Below, one piece after another: positions 1 through 8,801 of a DNA stretch of 64,000 nucleotides. The translations under genes and the position numbers were made by a program. The notes under the pieces are model-generated. The model did no database searches. It was not told the DNA's origin and worked only from the letters and a program-made list of their open reading frames with translations. This DNA is from Streptomyces sp. ICC1 (GTDB taxonomy: Bacteria; Actinomycetota; Actinomycetes; Streptomycetales; Streptomycetaceae). The DNA is taken from positions 8,556,011 to 8,620,010 of the forward strand of contig NZ_CP030287.1 in the NCBI RefSeq assembly GCF_003287935.1, given 5' to 3'. Every line of letters begins with the position of its first letter. Position 1 is the first letter of the stretch.

Positions 1-1
1 G

Positions 2-829
2 AAGGTCGCCGGTCCGCTGACCGATCCGCGGGGCCACGGCGGGGATCCGGCGGACGCCTTCCACTTGGTCATGCCCCACATCCCCGGCTTCGCGCTGTCC
101 GGGCCGACCACCGAGCGAGGCTGGGAGTTCAAGCGCGTCGCGCGGGCCTTCGGGGCCCTGATGGAACGGCTCGGTTACGAGTCGTACGGGGTCCAGGGCG
201 GCGACTGGGGCGCGGCCGTCTCGCGGGAGCTCGGCCGGATCCGGCCGGGGAACGTGCTCGGGGTGCACCTGAACCTGCTCCCGGGCGGCGGGGCGACCGC
301 CGAGCCCGGGGCCGAGGAACTGGCCGCACTGAGCCCGGACGAGCGGGAGCGCACGCTCGCCTCCTGGGCGCGCTACCGGGTCTGGGCGCGCGAGCGGCAG
401 GGCTACGCCGACATCCAGGCGACCCGGCCGCAGACGATCGCGTACGGGCTGAACGATTCGCCGGTCGGGCTGCTCGCCTGGATCGGCGAGAAGTTCGCGG
501 AGTGGGCGGACCCCCGCAGCCCCGTCGACCGCGACCAGATGCTGACCAACGTGATGTTGTACTGGCTGACCGGGACCGCGGGTTCCGCGGCCCGCATCTA
601 CTACGAGCGCGCGCACGCCGACTACCAGGGCTCGGCGCCCGAGGTGTCGACCACGCCGACCGCGCTCGCCGACTTTCCCCGGGACAACTTCGTGCCGCTG
701 CGGCACATCGCCGCGCGTACCGACCGGATCGTGCGGTGGACCTCGTACGAGAGGGGCGGGCACTTCCCCGCGATGGAGGTGCCGGACTTGTTGGTGGGGG
801 ACATCAGGGGCTTCTTTCGGGAGCTGTGA
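2..829 (+). CDS. Epoxide hydrolase (alpha/beta hydrolase), 5' end off window
   Basis: The frame is open from the window edge, so the true start lies upstream. The protein resembles microsomal-type epoxide hydrolases, which open epoxides to diols through an aspartyl ester. Visible motifs are the oxyanion stretch HIPGFALSG, the nucleophile elbow GGDWGA with the catalytic Asp, and a C-terminal GGHFPAMEVP with the catalytic His. The EHN lid domain that normally precedes this part is not in the window. No signal peptide can be judged. A DinB gene follows 34 bases downstream on the same strand. The family is clear; the substrate is unknown. Confidence 0.85.
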   Translation, partial: KVAGPLTDPRGHGGDPADAFHLVMPHIPGFALSGPTTERGWEFKRVARAFGALMERLGYESYGVQGGDWGAAVSRELGRIRPGNVLGVHLNLLPGGGATAEPGAEELAALSPDERERTLASWARYRVWARERQGYADIQATRPQTIAYGLNDSPVGLLAWIGEKFAEWADPRSPVDRDQMLTNVMLYWLTGTAGSAARIYYERAHADYQGSAPEVSTTPTALADFPRDNFVPLRHIAARTDRIVRWTSYERGGHFPAMEVPDLLVGDIRGFFREL

Positions 830-863
830 GCCGTGAGCGGTGTACGGGTGGAAAGATCATCAG

Positions 864-1370
864 ATGATCGACGAACAGCGGACCCGGCCCGTACTGGTGG
901 GCGATGAGCGCGCCACCCTGACCAGCGTTCTCCAGTGGCAGCGCGACACCTTGATGATGAAGTGCGCGGGGCTGACGGACGAGCAGCTGCGGCGCAGGGC
1001 GGTGGCCCCGTCCGGGCTGAGCCTGCTCGGGCTGGTCCGGCATCTCGCGGAGGTCGAGCGCGGCTGGTTCCGCAACGTCGTGGGCGGCGAGGACGTGCGC
1101 GGCTACTTCCCGAAGAACGAGGCCGGGGAGTGGACCGAGTTCCACGTCGACGACGCGGACGTCGCGGGGTCGTTCAAGCTCTGGGAGGACACCTGTGAGC
1201 GGTCGCGGGCGATCGTGGACGCGGCCGAGTCCCTGGACGTGACCGGTTCCTACGACGGCCAGGTCTACTCCCTGCACTACGTCCTGGCCCACATGATCGA
1301 GGAGTACGCCCGGCACAACGGGCACGCGGACCTGCTGCGCGAGGCGATCGACGGGGTGACGGGGGAGTAG
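864..1370 (+). CDS. DinB/DUF664 family protein
   Basis: This 168-residue protein has the four-helix DinB-like fold signature. SLLGLVRHLAEVERGWF and HMIEEYARHNGHADLLRE supply the His residues that usually bind a divalent metal. Members include thiol-dependent transferases and stress proteins, and the exact reaction here cannot be told. I chose ATG 864 because ggaaag lies about eight bases upstream. A second DinB gene at 4595-5146 shares the same two motifs almost word for word, so the two are paralogues. Confidence 0.85.
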   Translation: MIDEQRTRPVLVGDERATLTSVLQWQRDTLMMKCAGLTDEQLRRRAVAPSGLSLLGLVRHLAEVERGWFRNVVGGEDVRGYFPKNEAGEWTEFHVDDADVAGSFKLWEDTCERSRAIVDAAESLDVTGSYDGQVYSLHYVLAHMIEEYARHNGHADLLREAIDGVTGE

Positions 1371-1401
1371 TCGGCGAGGGCTGCGGGGGCCGCGCCGGCT
1401 G

Positions 1402-1956
1402 CTAGGCGGTGGTGGCCGCCGCGGCGCGGTCCACGGCGGCCAGGGCCGCCGCCCACGGGAAGTGGTCCGGGGTGTCCGGGCCGGCCGGGCCGGGGGTGAA
1501 CCCGTCCTCGCCGAAGAGGACGGAGACGCCGGAGCCCCGCAGGACGGCCAGGGACTGGTCGAACTGCGGATGCGCGGCGAGGGCGGCGTTCGCGCAGGGC
1601 ATGGCGACGACGGGGGTGCCCTTTCCGATGGCCTCGGCGGCGATGCCGATGACGAACCGGTCGGTGAGGCCGAGGGCCCAGGCGTTGACGGAGTTGAAGG
1701 TGGCCGGGGCGACCAGCAGGGCATCGGCCGTCGGCCAGACGTCGGGCTCTCCGGGGAGCTTGTACTGCCAGCGGACGGGGTGGCCGGTGAGCGCGGCGAG
1801 GCCGTCGAGGTTGCCGGAGAGCCAGTGTGCGGCGGTGGGAGTGAGGCCGAGGCAGACGTCCCAGCCGCGGGACTGGGCGTCCTCGATGACATGGGCCACG
1901 TCGAAGACGGGCGGGGCGGCGGAGCAGAGCAGGTAGAGGGTCTTCGTCGTGATCAT
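1402..1956 (-). CDS. Flavoprotein, phosphopantothenoylcysteine decarboxylase-like
   Basis: This 184-residue protein has the HFCD/flavoprotein Rossmann-like fold. It starts with a beta strand ending LYLLCSAAPP and contains the FMN-site motif APATFNSVNAWALG, which resembles PATxNT-type motifs of decarboxylases such as Dfp/EpiD. It lacks the synthetase half of CoaBC, so it is a stand-alone flavoprotein. It is transcribed away from the NTF2-like gene at 2016, with only 59 bases between the starts, so a shared divergent promoter is likely. The substrate is unknown. Confidence 0.75.
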   Translation of the reverse strand: MITTKTLYLLCSAAPPVFDVAHVIEDAQSRGWDVCLGLTPTAAHWLSGNLDGLAALTGHPVRWQYKLPGEPDVWPTADALLVAPATFNSVNAWALGLTDRFVIGIAAEAIGKGTPVVAMPCANAALAAHPQFDQSLAVLRGSGVSVLFGEDGFTPGPAGPDTPDHFPWAAALAAVDRAAAATTA

Positions 1957-2015
1957 ACCGCAATGTGATCATATCGCTTGACCTCAACTTAACTTGAGGG
2001 GTAAGGATCGGTGAC

Positions 2016-2450
2016 ATGAGAGAAGAAGACGGGAAAGTCGAGAACGTCGAGGGTGTCGAGAACGTCGAGGTCGAGGCGATCGCCGCGGTGGTCGCCGCCG
2101 TCGAGCGCGCCCAGCGGGCCAAGGATGCCGAGGGGTTCCTCGACCTCTTCCACCCGGACGCGCTGTGGACCACCGCGCACGGCAAGGTGCTCATCGGATT
2201 CGACGCGATAGCGGAGTTCACCCGGGCGGTGCTCCCCGCCTCGGACTGGGACGGCGAAGTCACCTACGAGGTGACGCACACGCAGTTCCTGCGCCCGGAC
2301 GTGGCGGCCGTCAAGGTACGGCAGGTCTACCGCTCGGCGGACGGTGTCGGCAGTGAGGGAGCTCCGCTGTACGTGATGACGCGGGACGGGGCCGGTGGCC
2401 GGTGGCTGCTGACGGCATGCCAGAACACCGAGGTGAAGGTGCTGGGGTAG
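2016..2450 (+). CDS. SgcJ/EcaC-type NTF2-fold protein
   Basis: This 144-residue protein has a SnoaL/NTF2-like cone fold. Typical elements are VERAQRAKDAEGFLDLFHPDALW near the N-terminus, then GFDAIAEF and a C-terminal strand RWLLTACQNT. The family includes small enzymes and ligand-binding proteins; no catalytic assignment is possible. The N-terminus (residues 5-22) is a short degenerate repeat of V-E-N/G-V-E codons, so the true start may lie a few codons further in. A hairpin at 2488-2513 follows the gene. Confidence 0.75.
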   Translation: MREEDGKVENVEGVENVEVEAIAAVVAAVERAQRAKDAEGFLDLFHPDALWTTAHGKVLIGFDAIAEFTRAVLPASDWDGEVTYEVTHTQFLRPDVAAVKVRQVYRSADGVGSEGAPLYVMTRDGAGGRWLLTACQNTEVKVLG

Positions 2451-2487
2451 GCGCGTAGGCGGCGTAGGGCGCCGGGCCGGCCCGCTC

Positions 2488-2513
2488 AGCCGGCTCGGCC
2501 CGCCGAGCCGGCT
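2488..2513. terminator. Bidirectional hairpin terminator
   Basis: There are 11-bp perfect arms (agccggctcgg and its complement) with a four-base loop between two convergent genes. There is no U-tract, as is common in Streptomyces. It touches the stop codon of the minus-strand gene. Confidence 0.6.
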
Positions 2514-4483
2514 CAGCCCCCCGGCGGCCGCATGCGGAAGTTGTACCGGGGCGGCAGCGGGCGGTCCGTGAGCGTGGACCAGACCTCCGAGAGGATCTCT
2601 TCGCCCTCGCGGAGGTCAGGCAGCTCGAAGCCCTCCTCGAAGACCCGGCGGGCCGCTCCCACATGGCCCTCCGCCGCCAGCAGGCGGGCCGCGGCCAGGC
2701 GGAAGCGGCCCTCGTCGCGCAGGGCGGGGCGGAGCCGGTCCCACACCGAGCGGGCCTGCGGCAGCAGTCCCGCCGCCAGCAGGGACTCCAGCGCCTCCCG
2801 GCCCAGCGCCGACTCCGCGGCCAGCCAGCCCGCGCCGCCCCGGCTCTCCTGCGCCAGGTCCTCGAAGGCCTCCGCGTACCAGCGGGCCGCCCGCTCCGGA
2901 TCCCCGGCCAGATCGTCCGCCACCGCCATGCACCTCAGCAGCGGCCACCGCGAGGGGGCCAGCGCCAGCCCGCGCTCCCAGCTGCGCACCGCCTGCGCGA
3001 TGTCCCCGGCGTGCCACTGCGCCACCCCGAGGTGGTACTCGGTCAGCGGGTCCGCCCGGGCCGTCTCCAGCATGTCCCGCCAGTGCGGGGCGACCAGGCT
3101 CGGCCCGGGCGGCGCCACCTTGCGCGGGGCCGGGAAGACCCCGCTGCGCCACAGCTCCAGCCACGGCACCTGGTCCTCGCCCAGCGTGTCCTCCCCGAAC
3201 GGGGTGCCCGGCAGCTTGTGGCCCCCGCACAGCACCTCCAGCGCGCCCCAGCCGGAGCCGGCCGCCAGCCGCTCCCCCGGCTCGGAGTCGGCGCACGCGC
3301 GCCACGCCTCGTACGCCGCGTCCACGGCCGCCCGGGGCAGCGCGGACTCCAGCGCCGCCCCGGCCGCGGCGCGCGCCGCCCCCCAGTCGTCCCCGTGCAC
3401 GGCCGCCGGGTCCGCGGACAGCGCCCCGTAGGCCTCCAGCCAGCTGAACTCCGCCCCGGCCTCCAGCCGTACGTGCTCCAGCTGGGTCCGGGCCAGCCCG
3501 GCCTGGATCTCCGCGTAGCCGCCCGTTCCCGGTTCGGTCAGCCACTCCTGCCAGCGCCGGCCGCCCTCGCCCGCGCCCCACACGAAGAGCTTGCGGCCGC
3601 GCAGCCGGGCCGTCGAGCTCTGTACGAGTCCCCGCCCGTCCGCGTCGAGCGAGGCGATCCAGGGCCTGGCCCCCTCCTCGACCTCGTAGAAGAAGTCGGC
3701 GGGGTAGGTGCTGCGCAGCGGGTACGTCCGGTCCGCGCCCTCCCACCCCGGTACGGGGATCCGCCGCAGCGAGCGCTCGTACCCGAAGTGCCAGGCCTCG
3801 TCCGCGGGCGCCAGGACGCGGGTGCCCCCGTCCTCGGGCACGGCGATGTTGGACCACCAGTACACGGGCGCGGGCCGCTCGTGCGGGTTGCGCACGCGGA
3901 CGCCCACGTAGAGGAACTCCGAGTCCTCCGGCAGCCACAGGTCCACTTGGAACGGCAGGTCGCGCAGCCGCTCCCACTCCCACAACCGCACCATCACGCC
4001 CCCGTCGGGCGCCGGTACGAGGGCCGCGTGCAGCGGGGCGCAGGACAGGGTGGTGTGGCCGGTGGCGCCGAGGTTCCACTCGATTCCGCCGGAGAACCAG
4101 GCGCCGTTGAGCGCGAAGTTGGCGGGTTGCAGCACCGGATTGCGGTAGAGCAGCTCGCGCCCGGTGGGGAGGTGGACGAGCGAGTGGATCCGGCCGCCGA
4201 GGCCCGGCAGGACGGTGGCGCGTAGATGCGCGTTCTCGATGACGATCGTCTCCACGTCCCGTTCGGCCCGCCGCCGCCGGTACCCGTCCAGGACCCGTAC
4301 GGGCAGCAGCGAGCGCAGCGGCTCGTAGCCGATCTGGCGTGCCATGTCGCGCGGCAGGCCCTCGCGGGAGCGGTCGTCCAGCTCGTGCACGCCGCCGGGC
4401 GGGCGGAGGGCGGGCAGCGGGTTCTCGGGACCCAGCGGGGCGGCGGGAAGGGTCAGGACGGAACGGCGGACGGTGGTGGCCAT
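2513..4483 (-). CDS. DUF5107 domain protein with TPR-like C-terminus
   Basis: This protein of about 656 residues has an N-terminal DUF5107 domain. Residues 60-350 form a galactose-mutarotase-like beta-sandwich, with GGRIHSLVHLPTGRELLYRNP and GGIEWNLG, which probably binds a carbohydrate. A helical tetratricopeptide-like region follows (DPLTEYHLGVAQWHAGD, then further helix pairs). It is probably cytoplasmic because no signal peptide is visible. I took ATG 4483 (MATTVRR); an ATG at 4498 is equally possible, since neither has a good ribosome-binding site. In other genomes the family often sits with sugar-catabolism genes, but the neighbours here do not show a pathway. Confidence 0.8.
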   Translation of the reverse strand: MATTVRRSVLTLPAAPLGPENPLPALRPPGGVHELDDRSREGLPRDMARQIGYEPLRSLLPVRVLDGYRRRRAERDVETIVIENAHLRATVLPGLGGRIHSLVHLPTGRELLYRNPVLQPANFALNGAWFSGGIEWNLGATGHTTLSCAPLHAALVPAPDGGVMVRLWEWERLRDLPFQVDLWLPEDSEFLYVGVRVRNPHERPAPVYWWSNIAVPEDGGTRVLAPADEAWHFGYERSLRRIPVPGWEGADRTYPLRSTYPADFFYEVEEGARPWIASLDADGRGLVQSSTARLRGRKLFVWGAGEGGRRWQEWLTEPGTGGYAEIQAGLARTQLEHVRLEAGAEFSWLEAYGALSADPAAVHGDDWGAARAAAGAALESALPRAAVDAAYEAWRACADSEPGERLAAGSGWGALEVLCGGHKLPGTPFGEDTLGEDQVPWLELWRSGVFPAPRKVAPPGPSLVAPHWRDMLETARADPLTEYHLGVAQWHAGDIAQAVRSWERGLALAPSRWPLLRCMAVADDLAGDPERAARWYAEAFEDLAQESRGGAGWLAAESALGREALESLLAAGLLPQARSVWDRLRPALRDEGRFRLAAARLLAAEGHVGAARRVFEEGFELPDLREGEEILSEVWSTLTDRPLPPRYNFRMRPPGG

Positions 4484-4594
4484 GGGGAAATGGAACACGC
4501 CGCGGCGGCCGGTGCACAGGGATTCGGCGCATCACCACCGGTCAGGATTACGCAAAGCCCTGCGCGGCCAGGGCCGGTGACCGAGGATCGGGGC

Positions 4595-5146
4595 ATGAGC
4601 GAGCGCAGCCGACGGGCCGGACTCTTCGCCGGACCCGAGTCCGAGAGCCGGTTCGCGGGGCCCGCGACCGGCGACGAACGGCGCATGCTCGCATCGATGT
4701 TGGGGGCCCAGCGGGCCACGCTGGAGCTCAAGTGCGCGGGGCTCGGGCCGGAATTGGCCGAGCGGTCGGTCGAGCCGTCCACCCTGTCACTGCTGGGGCT
4801 CGTCCGCCACCTCGCGGACGTGGAGCGCCGCTGGTTCCGCCGGGTGCTGGCCGGGCAGGACGCGCCGGCCCTGTTCTCCTCGGCGGCCGACCCCGACGGG
4901 GACTTCGACGGCGCGGTGTCCGGGCCCGGGGAGGCCGAGCGGTCCTGGGAGGCGTGGCGGGCGGAGGTGGCGTTCGCCGAGTCGTTCGCGGAGCGGGCGC
5001 CCGATCTGGAGGTGTCCGGGAAGGACGGCTGGCGGGGCGAGGTCTCGCTGCGCTGGGTGCTGGTCCACATGATCGAGGAGTACGCGCGGCACAACGGCCA
5101 CGCGGACCTGCTGCGCGAGCGGATCGACGGCGCGAGGGGCGTCTGA
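4595..5146 (+). CDS. DinB/DUF664 family protein
   Basis: This 183-residue paralogue of the gene at 864-1370 has LSLLGLVRHLADVERRWF and HMIEEYARHNGHADLLRERIDG. The conserved His residues suggest a metal site of the DinB superfamily. It has an N-terminal extension of about 20 residues compared with its paralogue. It is divergent from the DUF5107 gene, with about 110 bases between the starts. The function beyond family level is unknown. Confidence 0.85.
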   Translation: MSERSRRAGLFAGPESESRFAGPATGDERRMLASMLGAQRATLELKCAGLGPELAERSVEPSTLSLLGLVRHLADVERRWFRRVLAGQDAPALFSSAADPDGDFDGAVSGPGEAERSWEAWRAEVAFAESFAERAPDLEVSGKDGWRGEVSLRWVLVHMIEEYARHNGHADLLRERIDGARGV

Positions 5147-5216
5147 CGTCTGGCGTCTGAGGCGCGGGGCGCTCCCGACGGCCCCGGGCCGTGAAGCCCG
5201 GGGCCCGGGGCGGCCG

Positions 5217-6116
5217 TTACGCGAACGCCCCCGCCACCAGGTCCGCGAGCAGGGCCCCGGCGCGGCCTTCCGGGTCCAGGTCCGGGTCGTAGATGGTGAC
5301 GTTGAGCCCGACGCAGCGCGGAGAGCTGATCAACACCCCCAGCAGCTCGGCGAGTTCATCGGGGATCAGGCCCCCGGGGTCCGGGCTGTCGACGGCCGGC
5401 ATGACCGACGGGTCCAGCACGTCGGCGTCCAGGTGGACCCAGAACCCGGCGGTGGCCGGGGGCTGCAGCCCCGTCAGGGCGGTCCGTGCCACGGGACCCG
5501 CGCCCCGGTCCCGGATCGCCCCGACCGTGGCGGCGAAGATCCCGGCGGCGCGCAGCTCGAGGAGGTCCGGGTCCCCGTCGCGCAGTCCGAAGAGCCGTAC
5601 GTCCTCGTCGCGCACGTAGGGCCCGAGGCCCTCCAGGTCGGCGAGGCCGGCCTGGCCGCGTCCGGTGGCCAGGGCCAGCTCCTCGCCGCCCGCCGCGCCG
5701 ACGGGCCCGTTGACGGCCTCGTTGCCGGGGTGGCGGAAGTCGGCGGAGCCGTCGATCGCGGCGATCCCGTACCGCCCGATCCGGCGCATGGCGAGCGAGG
5801 CGCCGAGCTGGATGGAGCAGTCGCCGCCGAGGACTACGGGGAACTCCCCGGCCCTCAGGTGGCCTTCGATCCGGTCGGCGAGGGCGACGGTGTACGCGGC
5901 GAGGGGCCCGGCGTGGAACACGCCGTCGCCCTCCTTCCAGTCGCCCCGGTCGTAGCGCGGCGGGACGACCACCCCGCCCTCGCGCGCGCCGAGCCGGGCC
6001 AGCAGGCCCTGCTCGCGCAGGGCGCCGGCCAGTTTGTAGACGCCGGGTACGGTGCCCGGCGCGGGCGGCCGGAGCCCGAGGTTGGACGGCGCGTCGAGGA
6101 GCACGAGGGTTCGCAT
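5217..6116 (-). CDS. Arginase/agmatinase family protein
   Basis: This 299-residue ureohydrolase-fold protein has family metal-site blocks: GGDCS (usual GGDHS), HLDADVLDP (the D-x-D-xx-D-P block) and SPDPGGL. The middle block reads AIDGSADFR, where the family normally has a metal-binding His (DAHxD or DGHxD). Catalytic activity is therefore doubtful unless this is a base error. The start ATG 6116 lies inside an inverted duplication (5928-6437). A second, slightly different copy of the first 60 codons runs on the opposite strand. The expected product would cleave a guanidino compound and release urea; the substrate is unknown. Confidence 0.8.
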   Translation of the reverse strand: MRTLVLLDAPSNLGLRPPAPGTVPGVYKLAGALREQGLLARLGAREGGVVVPPRYDRGDWKEGDGVFHAGPLAAYTVALADRIEGHLRAGEFPVVLGGDCSIQLGASLAMRRIGRYGIAAIDGSADFRHPGNEAVNGPVGAAGGEELALATGRGQAGLADLEGLGPYVRDEDVRLFGLRDGDPDLLELRAAGIFAATVGAIRDRGAGPVARTALTGLQPPATAGFWVHLDADVLDPSVMPAVDSPDPGGLIPDELAELLGVLISSPRCVGLNVTIYDPDLDPEGRAGALLADLVAGAFA

Positions 6117-6437
6117 GGACTCATCCTGTGCGATGGCGAGCCCCTGGAGGAGGCGTTTCGGCCGCGATCGCCCGGCGGGACCGTGAACGCCGGGCGATCG
6201 CGGCCGAAACGCCTCATCCAGGGGCTCGCCATCGCACAGGATGAGTCCATGCGAACCCCCGTGCTCCTCGACGCGCCGTCCAATCTCGGGCTCCGGCCGC
6301 CCGCGCCGGGCACCGTACCCGGCGTCTACCAACTGGCCGGCGCCCTGCGCCAGCAGGGCCTGCTGGCCCGGCTCGGCCCGCGCGAGGGCGGGGGGGTCGT
6401 CCCGCCGCGCCACGACCGGGGCGACCGGCAGGAGGGC
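5928..6437. repeat. Inverted duplication of arginase 5' region
   Basis: The sequence folds on itself about position 6182. The central stem (gatcgcccggcg and its complement around ggaccgtgaa) is nearly perfect. The outer arms, the first 60 codons of the arginase gene, differ at about one base in fifteen. Similarity stops abruptly at 6437, where a truncated cebE begins. The pattern fits a fold-back or misassembly between two related sequences better than a natural element. Confidence 0.8.
6249..6437 (+). pseudogene. Truncated second copy of arginase gene (5' part)
   Basis: It starts MRTPVLLDAPSNLGLRPP and runs 60 codons alongside the N-terminus of the arginase at 5217-6116, but on the other strand. 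Changes include K to Q, E to Q and W to R. It ends without a stop where cebE sequence begins, so it cannot make a functional enzyme. The differences suggest a related strain or paralogue as source. Confidence 0.7.
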
Positions 6438-7259
6438 GGGCTTGCCCGTCAGTTCGCCCTTCGCCGCCGCCACGGCGGTGTCCCACGCCTTCTTCACGCC
6501 CGGGCTGTTCTCGTAGTCCAGCTCGCCCTTGGTGTTCGCGTACTGCACGGGCTGGCTGGAGATCACGGCGTTGAACAGGCCGCTGGCGGAGTCGTGGAAG
6601 GCGGTCCCGGCCGGGGCGTTCTTCTTGTACGCCTCGCCGGCCTGGATGAACTTCGCCCAGTCGCCGGCCCAGAGCCCCGCGACCTCGGTGCGGTCCGTCG
6701 GGAGCTTGGCCTGGGCGAAGAGGGCCTTGTTGTAGCAGATGGCCATCGGGCCGATGTCCGTGCCGAGGCCGATGACCTTGCCGTCGCCCGTGGTGGCCTG
6801 CTTGACCTTCCAGTCGACGAACGCGCCGAGGTCGGCGCCGCCCGTCTTGCCGAGGTCGGTCCACTTGTCCGCCATGGCGGGACCGGTCGCCTCCGCGATG
6901 TAGCCCACCTCCAGGGCCTGGATGTCCGCGAGCCCGCTGTCGCGCGAGAGCCGCAGCTTGAGCGTGTCCCAGTACTTCTGGCCGTCCGCGACGTTCGATT
7001 CCTCGATCTTGATGTTCGGGTGGGCCTTCTCGTACTCGGCGTAGAGCTTGGCCCCGGTCGCGTCGTCGTAGCCGAAGGAACCGAAGGTGCCGATCCGCAG
7101 CGTGATCTGCTCGCCGCCCGCCGCGCTGTCGTCCTTACCGTCGTCGCCGCCGCAACCGGTGAGCAAGGCCGCACCGGTCACGATGGCGACGGCCGCAGCG
7201 ATCGCGTTGATAGCGGCGCCACGGCGTCCGCGTCCGTGTCTGCTGCTGGTAGTGCGCAT
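6438..7259 (-). CDS. cebE: Cellobiose/cello-oligosaccharide ABC transporter binding lipoprotein, 3' end missing
   Basis: The N-terminal 274 codons of a family-1 sugar-binding protein are present. There is a positively charged leader, a hydrophobic stretch and lipobox LLTGCGG, giving a lipoprotein anchored outside the membrane. The mature part starts ITLRIGTFGSFGYDDATG, as in CebE-type proteins, which deliver cellobiose and cellotriose to the CebFG permease. The gene is cut after GELTGKPALL at the inverted junction; about 160 C-terminal residues and cebF/cebG are absent. It is divergent from the cebR-like gene, and the two operators at 7377 and 7532 lie between them. Confidence 0.8.
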
Positions 7260-7376
7260 TCCACTCTCCTCGTCCAAGGCGTTGCTCGTTGTGCGCCAGG
7301 GAGTTCGGCGGGCTGTTCGCGGCTCAGCGAGGGCCCTGCCCGGACCTGATGTGAAGGCCGTTGTCGCACCCCTGGA

Positions 7377-7390
7377 TGGGAGCGCTCCCA
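7377..7390. promoter_or_regulatory. CebR operator 1
   Basis: A perfect 14-bp palindrome, tgggagcgctccca, lies 118 bases upstream of the cebE start. It is identical to the consensus CebR box known in Streptomyces, where CebR leaves the DNA when it binds cellobiose. Confidence 0.85.
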
Positions 7391-7531
7391 CGTCGTTGCC
7401 GGAAGGTTGCTGCCTGGCGGGTGTGAATGTCAAGAGATGAACACGAATTTATGACGCACGTGTGTCCGGTGGGGGCTCGGCCGTCAATTTGTAAACGCGG
7501 CCATGGCGCCAAAGGGAAATCGGGTCTAGTG

Positions 7532-7545
7532 TGGGAGCGCTCCCA
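7532..7545. promoter_or_regulatory. CebR operator 2
   Basis: A second perfect tgggagcgctccca box lies 129 bases upstream of the chosen cebR start. It suggests autoregulation of the repressor together with control of the divergent cebE promoter. Confidence 0.85.
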
Positions 7546-7673
7546 CGTCCTCTTCGGCACAATGTGTGCCGCCACGACTGGTGGGTCCATCAGTTTGCCT
7601 GATCACCGCATCAATCGGCTGGGCCAGACGCCCGGCGCGGAGCGCGATGTCGCGCGAGGGGAGTTCGAGAGTC

Positions 7674-8726
7674 GTGAGCGGACGGCAGAACGGCAGGCCC
7701 ACCCTGGAAGAGGTCGCGGCCCTGGCCGGCGTCGGCCGGGGCACGGTCTCCCGGGTGATCAACGGCTCGCCGCGGGTGAGCGAGCAGGCCAAGGAGGCCG
7801 TGGCCCGCGCCGTCGCGGAGCTCGGATACGTACCCAATCAGGCGGCCCGGGCGCTGGCCGGCAGCCGGACCGACGCGGTCGCCCTGGTGATTCCGGAGGC
7901 CGAGGCCAGGGTGTTCTCGGAGCCTTACTTCCTGGACCTGATCCGCGGGGTCAGCGCCGAGCTCGCCGAAGCCGACAAGCAGTTGCTGCTCACCTTGGTC
8001 CGCACCGAGGCCGAGCGCCAGCGTTTCGAACACTATCTGGCCGCCCAGCGGGTCGACGGCGTACTGCTCGCGTCCGTCCACGGTGACGACCCGCTGCCGG
8101 ACCGGATCGCACGCCTGGGGCTGCCGGTCGTCATGAACGGGCGGCGCTCCGAGGCCGAACCCGTCGCCTACGTGGACTCCGACAACATCGGCGCGGGACG
8201 GGCGGCCGTCGCCCACCTGGTGGGGCGCGGCCGCAGCAGGATCGCCACCATCAGCGGCCCGCTGGACATGTACGTCGCTCGTGCCCGTCTGGGTGGCTAC
8301 CGCGCGGGGCTCGCCGAGGCCGGGATCGCGCCCGACGAGTCGCTGGTGGCGACCGCGGACTTCACCGAGGAGGGTGGCCGGGTGGCCATGCGGGATCTCC
8401 TGGAGCGCGCCCCCGGCCTGGACGCGGTCTTCGCCGCCTCCGACGTGATGGCGGCCGGCGCGCGCGGGGTACTGCGCGAGGCCGGACGTCGGATCCCCCA
8501 GGACGTGGCCCTCGTCGGGGTGGACGACTCGGTGGTTGCCCGTCTGATGGACCCGCCCCTGACGAGCGTGCGCCAGCCGATCGAGGAGATGGGCCGCACG
8601 ATGACCCGGCTGATCCTCCAGAAGGTCGCAGAGGGGTCCCGGGCTGGAGCCGCACCGAGGCAGGACGCGGACGAGGAGCCGCATCGGGTCCTCCCGACGG
8701 AACTGATCGTGCGGGATTCCTCCTGA
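7674..8726 (+). CDS. cebR: LacI-family cello-oligosaccharide repressor
   Basis: This 350-residue regulator begins with a LacI helix-turn-helix (residues 7-50: PTLEEVAALAGVGRGTVSRVINGS) and the hinge helix PNQAARALAGSRTDAVALV. A periplasmic-binding-protein-like effector domain follows, with DSDNIGAGRAAVAHLV and VGVDDSVVARLMDPPLTSVRQP. I chose GTG 7674 because gaggggag lies about ten bases upstream and the length equals that of known CebR proteins. Upstream in-frame ATGs exist at 7566 and 7647. It probably represses cebEFG and cellulase genes by binding the two boxes just upstream. Confidence 0.85.
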   Translation: MSGRQNGRPTLEEVAALAGVGRGTVSRVINGSPRVSEQAKEAVARAVAELGYVPNQAARALAGSRTDAVALVIPEAEARVFSEPYFLDLIRGVSAELAEADKQLLLTLVRTEAERQRFEHYLAAQRVDGVLLASVHGDDPLPDRIARLGLPVVMNGRRSEAEPVAYVDSDNIGAGRAAVAHLVGRGRSRIATISGPLDMYVARARLGGYRAGLAEAGIAPDESLVATADFTEEGGRVAMRDLLERAPGLDAVFAASDVMAAGARGVLREAGRRIPQDVALVGVDDSVVARLMDPPLTSVRQPIEEMGRTMTRLILQKVAEGSRAGAAPRQDADEEPHRVLPTELIVRDSS

Positions 8727-8801
8727 AATCGTGTCAAGTCGTTCGGAGCGTTACTAATCGGAGCGTCACTAAGGGGCGGAGCCCGTCCCCGGGCCTGCGC
8801 A

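Noticed and set aside
5217..7433. Single 738-codon frame joining a sugar-binding lipoprotein to an arginase
   Set aside because: It passes through antisense arginase sequence at the inverted junction, so it is an artefact, not a fusion enzyme.
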